Origin: Rhodobacteraceae bacterium UBA3069
Lineage (GTDB): Bacteria; Pseudomonadota; Alphaproteobacteria; Rhodobacterales; Rhodobacteraceae
Length of the DNA: 64,000 nucleotides
Assembly: GCA_002366795.1 (NCBI GenBank)
Contig: DFBX01000092.1
Span: 3,580 to 67,579, forward strand
Reading direction: 5' to 3'
Shown here one piece after another: positions 61,313-64,000 of this stretch (positions within the stretch are counted from its first letter, which is position 1; every line of letters starts with the position of its first letter). The notes under the pieces are model-generated. The model searched no databases and had not been told where the DNA came from. It saw only the letters and a program-made list of their open reading frames with translations. The translations under genes were made by a program, and so were the position numbers.

Positions 61313-62605
61313 ATGACCGCCACGCTTTTCACCAATGCCACCCTGATCGATCCCGAGGACGGCTCTGCCACATTGGGCAGCCTGCTGGTCAAGGATGGGG
61401 TGATCGTGGCGCATGGCCCCGAGGTCGCCGTGCCAAAGGGGGTGCATGTGGTCGAGTGCGGTGGGCATTGCCTTGCGCCGGGGATCGTCGATCTGGGCGT
61501 TAAGGTCTGCGAGCCGGGCGAGCGCCACAAGGAAAGCTTCAAGACCGCAGGACTGGCCGCGGCTGCGGGCGGCGTGACCACGATGATCACACGCCCCGAC
61601 ACCGCCCCCGCGATCGACAGCCCCGAAACGCTGGAATTCGTCACCCGCCGCGCGAACGAGGCCGCGCCGGTCCGCGTGCTTCCCATGGCCGCCCTGACCA
61701 AGGGCCGCGACGGGCGCGAGATGACCGAGATCGGGTTCCTGATGGACGCGGGGGCTGTTGCCTTTACCGATTGCGACCACGTTTTGACCGACACCAAGGT
61801 GATGCAGCGCGCGCTGACCTATGCGCGATCGCTTGGCGCGCTGGTCATCACCCACCCGCAGGAACCCACCCTGTCGAAAGGGGCCGCCGTGACCTCGGGC
61901 AAGTTCGCATCCCTGCGCGGGCTTCCCGGCGTGTCGCCCATGGCCGAACGGATGGGCATCGACCGCGACATCGCCCTGACCGAGATGACAGGGGCGCGCG
62001 TGCATTTCGACCAGATCACCACCGCCCGCGCCCTGCCCGCGCTGGAACGGGCCAAACGCAACGGGCTGGACGTGACCGCTGGCACCTCGATCCATCACCT
62101 GACCTTGAACGAGCTGGACGTGGCCGACTATCGCACATTCTTCAAGGTGAAGCCGCCGCTGCGGTCCGAAGACGACCGCATGGCCACGCTTGACGCGCTG
62201 CGCCACGGGTTGATCGACGTGCTGTGTTCGATGCACACCCCGCAGGACGAGGAATCCAAGCGCCTGCCCTACGAGGAGGCGGCATCCGGCGCGGTTGCCT
62301 TGCAAACCCTGCTGCCCGCTGCCCTGCGCCTGCACCATTCCGGCGACCTGACCCTGCCGCAACTGTTCCGCGCCATGGCACTGAACCCCGCCGACAGGCT
62401 GGGCCTGCCGCAGGGGCGCCTGTCAGAGGGAGCTCCCGCCGACCTTGTGCTGTTCGACCCGAACGCGCCCTTCGTGATGGACCGTTTCTCGCTGCTTTCG
62501 AAATCCAAGAACACGCCGTTCGATGGCGCACGGATGCAAGGCCGCGTGCTTGGCACATGGGTCGGGGGCGCGCGCGTCTTTGACTCCGCGACAAAGGTGG
62601 CCTGA
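61313..62605 (+). CDS. Dihydroorotase homologue lacking catalytic residues (PyrX-like)
   Basis: A 430-residue amidohydrolase-fold protein clearly related to class I dihydroorotase but probably inactive. The metal motif D-x-H-x-H-x-R-x-P-G reads DLGVKVCEPG, so both histidines and the substrate arginine are gone. The TDHAPH motif reads SMHTPQ, so the catalytic Asp is gone. The histidines of VITHPQEP and SIHHLTL remain. In Pseudomonas such pseudo-dihydroorotases (PyrC') are needed to assemble the PyrB dodecamer. The linked pyrB supports the same role. A true dihydroorotase must lie elsewhere. Confidence 0.9.
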   Translation: MTATLFTNATLIDPEDGSATLGSLLVKDGVIVAHGPEVAVPKGVHVVECGGHCLAPGIVDLGVKVCEPGERHKESFKTAGLAAAAGGVTTMITRPDTAPAIDSPETLEFVTRRANEAAPVRVLPMAALTKGRDGREMTEIGFLMDAGAVAFTDCDHVLTDTKVMQRALTYARSLGALVITHPQEPTLSKGAAVTSGKFASLRGLPGVSPMAERMGIDRDIALTEMTGARVHFDQITTARALPALERAKRNGLDVTAGTSIHHLTLNELDVADYRTFFKVKPPLRSEDDRMATLDALRHGLIDVLCSMHTPQDEESKRLPYEEAASGAVALQTLLPAALRLHHSGDLTLPQLFRAMALNPADRLGLPQGRLSEGAPADLVLFDPNAPFVMDRFSLLSKSKNTPFDGARMQGRVLGTWVGGARVFDSATKVA

Positions 62606-62607
62606 AC

Positions 62608-63213
62608 ATGCCCGATTTTACCTCTGCCCCTTCCGTGATCGTTCTTTGGGCGGTGATCGGCTATTTCCTCGGCTCTATCCCCTTTGGTCTGCTGCTGTCC
62701 AAGGTGATGGGGCTGGGCAACCTGCGCGACATCGGGTCGGGCAATATCGGCGCGACCAACGTGCTGCGCACCGGGTCGAAAAAAGCCGCCGCGGCGACGC
62801 TGCTGGTGGATGGCGGCAAAGGGGCGGTGGCCGTGCTGCTGGCCCGTGCGCTTGCCGGCGATGATGCGGCGCAGGCAGCCGGGCTGCTGGCCTTTCTTGG
62901 CCATTGCTTTCCGCTGTGGCTGCGGTTCAAGGGCGGCAAGGGTGTTGCAACCTTCCTTGGCCTGCTGCTGGCACTGGCATGGCCCGTGGGGCTTGCGGCC
63001 TGTGGCACGTGGCTGTTGATCGCAGTGCTGGTGCGCATTTCCTCGCTTGCTGCGCTGTTCGCAGCGGGATCTTCGACGTTCTGGATGCTGCTGCTGGGCT
63101 ATGGGCAATATTATTTCCTTGGCATCTGGCTGACGGCGCTGATCGTCTGGACCCACCGCGCCAACCTTGCCCGGCTGCGCGCAGGGACCGAGCCGAAGAT
63201 CGGCACGAAGTAA
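62608..63213 (+). CDS. plsY: Glycerol-3-phosphate acyltransferase PlsY
   Basis: Transfers acyl groups from acyl-phosphate to glycerol-3-phosphate, the first step of phospholipid synthesis (PlsC at 16468 does the second). The 201-residue integral membrane protein has the family motifs GSIPFGLL, GSGNIGATNVLRTGSK and RFKGGKGVAT. It starts two bases after the pyrX-like stop, so it is co-transcribed with the pyr cluster. Confidence 0.95.
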   Translation: MPDFTSAPSVIVLWAVIGYFLGSIPFGLLLSKVMGLGNLRDIGSGNIGATNVLRTGSKKAAAATLLVDGGKGAVAVLLARALAGDDAAQAAGLLAFLGHCFPLWLRFKGGKGVATFLGLLLALAWPVGLAACGTWLLIAVLVRISSLAALFAAGSSTFWMLLLGYGQYYFLGIWLTALIVWTHRANLARLRAGTEPKIGTK

Positions 63214-63240
63214 TTCACATGTATTTCTGACCGGAAGGGG

Positions 63241-63307
63241 CGCTCCCGCCCCCTCAAGACGCCCTTGCGGGCGCATTCGGCGTTGGGCGTGGCCTCGCTG
63301 CGCTCGG
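63241..63307. repeat. Second copy of the dispersed intergenic repeat
   Basis: Matches 48661-48727 closely, with the last 20 or so bases (TTGGGCGTGGCCTCGCTGCG and then CTCGG) identical. It lies between plsY and the GbsR/MarR gene. Confidence 0.7.
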
Positions 63308-63317
63308 ATCGCGCTTT

Positions 63318-63344
63318 TTGACTTGCGTCGCGCAATTCTATAAT
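63318..63344 (+). promoter_or_regulatory. Promoter of the GbsR/MarR gene
   Basis: A perfect TATAAT (63339-63344) with TTGACT (63318-63323) upstream. The 15-bp spacing is short, but the -10 element is unusually good for this GC-rich genome. Confidence 0.6.
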
Positions 63345-63352
63345 TTCATTAT

Positions 63353-63370
63353 TGTCAGAAATACCTGACA
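63353..63370 (+). promoter_or_regulatory. Candidate autoregulatory operator
   Basis: TGTCAG (63353-63358) and CTGACA (63365-63370) form a perfect inverted repeat with a 6-bp spacer, just after the -10 element and 21 bp before the regulator start codon. This is where an autorepressor would act. Confidence 0.55.
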
Positions 63371-63391
63371 CACAAGAAACGGATCCGCCCC

Positions 63392-63934
63392 ATGCACCTG
63401 ACCCCCGCCATGCAAAGCTTTATCCTTCACTGGGGCGATATGGGCGCGAAATGGGGCGTGAACCGCAGCCAGGCGCAGATCCACGCGCTTTTGCATATCT
63501 CTGCCAGGCCCCTGACGGCCGAGAAAATCGCCGAAACCCTTTCACTCGCCCGCTCCAACGTGTCCACCGCGTTGAAGGAACTGAAGGACTGGGGCCTCGT
63601 GCAATCCTCGCGTCAATTGGGCGACCGGCGCGATCATTTCACCTCGGTCCGCGATATGTTCGATCTGGTGACCGTGGTGGTCGAAGGCCGGCGCGAACGT
63701 GAATACCTGCCCACCCTTCAGGCGCTGGAACACGTGCAGGCCGAAGCCCGCGCCGACCACACCCCGCCCGAGGTTCTGGCCCGGATGCAGGATACACTGG
63801 ACGTGATGCAGATGTTCGACAAGTGGTATCTGCAAGTGACCCGCCTGCCCCGCAGCGCACAGATCAACCTGTTGAAACTGGGCGCAAAAGTCGCGCGCTT
63901 CCTGCCGGGGGCAAAGTCCTCGCCCCCTGATTAA
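63392..63934 (+). CDS. GbsR/MarR family transcriptional regulator
   Basis: A 180-residue winged-helix regulator of the GbsR subgroup. MHLTPAMQSFILHWGDMGAK and the recognition region LTAEKIAETLSLARSNVSTA, then LKELKDWGLVQ, fit the family. A helical C-terminal dimerisation part follows. The target and ligand are unknown; the window ends 66 bp after its stop without another recognisable start. Confidence 0.9.
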   Translation: MHLTPAMQSFILHWGDMGAKWGVNRSQAQIHALLHISARPLTAEKIAETLSLARSNVSTALKELKDWGLVQSSRQLGDRRDHFTSVRDMFDLVTVVVEGRREREYLPTLQALEHVQAEARADHTPPEVLARMQDTLDVMQMFDKWYLQVTRLPRSAQINLLKLGAKVARFLPGAKSSPPD

Positions 63935-64000
63935 CCTGTTTTTATTTACCTATACCCCTATCCCTAGAAAACCCGAAGATTTTGATCTGATATGATGCGG

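Noticed and set aside
63981..63998. TTGATCTGATATGAT near the window end resembling an FNR box
   Set aside because: The second half-site does not match ATCAA at the correct spacing, and the downstream gene is not in the window.

Overview
This is an ordinary-looking chromosomal stretch of a GC-rich alphaproteobacterium, most likely a member of the Rhodobacteraceae/Roseobacteraceae. The pointers are the mdh-sucC-sucD-sucA-sucB-lpdA order with unknown genes interleaved, a two-lipoyl-domain SucB, a 44-residue aa3 cytochrome oxidase subunit IV, a TIGR02302/DUF4175 protein beside lysA-lptM-argH, a long-chain polyprenyl synthase, and PHA genes phaA-phaB. I saw no rRNA, tRNA, CRISPR array, integrase, transposase or prophage gene. 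Gene density is high and codon use looks uniform, so there is no sign of a recent island. The species is not identifiable by eye.

Layout. Positions 1-15170 hold a TauE/SafE exporter and then the lower TCA block (mdh, sucC, sucD, sucA, sucB, lpdA). Between the enzymes sit a secreted EF-hand/coiled-coil protein, a lipoprotein, a secreted protein, a glycosyltransferase and a MAPEG protein. The sucC leader carries a striking double palindrome. Positions 15300-20100 hold small envelope genes, PPOX-plsC-ftsX-ftsE, and a zinc-ribbon membrane protein. Positions 20140-26960 hold DUF4175-lysA-lptM-argH, divergent from a TlpA thioredoxin, then tag. Positions 27080-34630 hold an EAL phosphodiesterase, phaA and phaB with GCA/TGC-rich dyads upstream, a frameshifted VOC dioxygenase, a DMT exporter, a DUF465 protein, a TrmN6-like methyltransferase, a DUF2007 protein and a polyprenyl diphosphate synthase.

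Positions 34680-43150 hold ispE, a TPR protein, a membrane LytTR regulator, ETF-QO, greA and azlCD. Positions 43200-50380 hold a lipoprotein, the cox subunit IV, an MBL hydrolase with an acyl-CoA dehydrogenase, TsaC/Sua5, YqgE and a DsbD-like domain protein. Positions 50450-57360 hold an RND efflux pair, moaB, a secreted protein and a family-4-type uracil-DNA glycosylase. Positions 57460-64000 hold pyrB, a tail-anchored protein, four tandem PH-like two-helix membrane proteins, a dihydroorotase homologue lacking catalytic residues (PyrX-like), plsY and a GbsR/MarR regulator.

Metabolic links are clear. The TCA block makes the complete 2-oxoglutarate dehydrogenase and succinyl-CoA synthetase. 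PhaA/PhaB draw on acetyl-CoA, and ETF-QO and the acyl-CoA dehydrogenase serve beta-oxidation. The most distinctive things are the sucC operator, the four-gene PH-like cassette in the pyrB-pyrX cluster, the pseudo-dihydroorotase, an apparently cluster-free family 4 UDG, palindromes placed over gene ends, and two sub-60-codon genes (lptM-like and cox IV).
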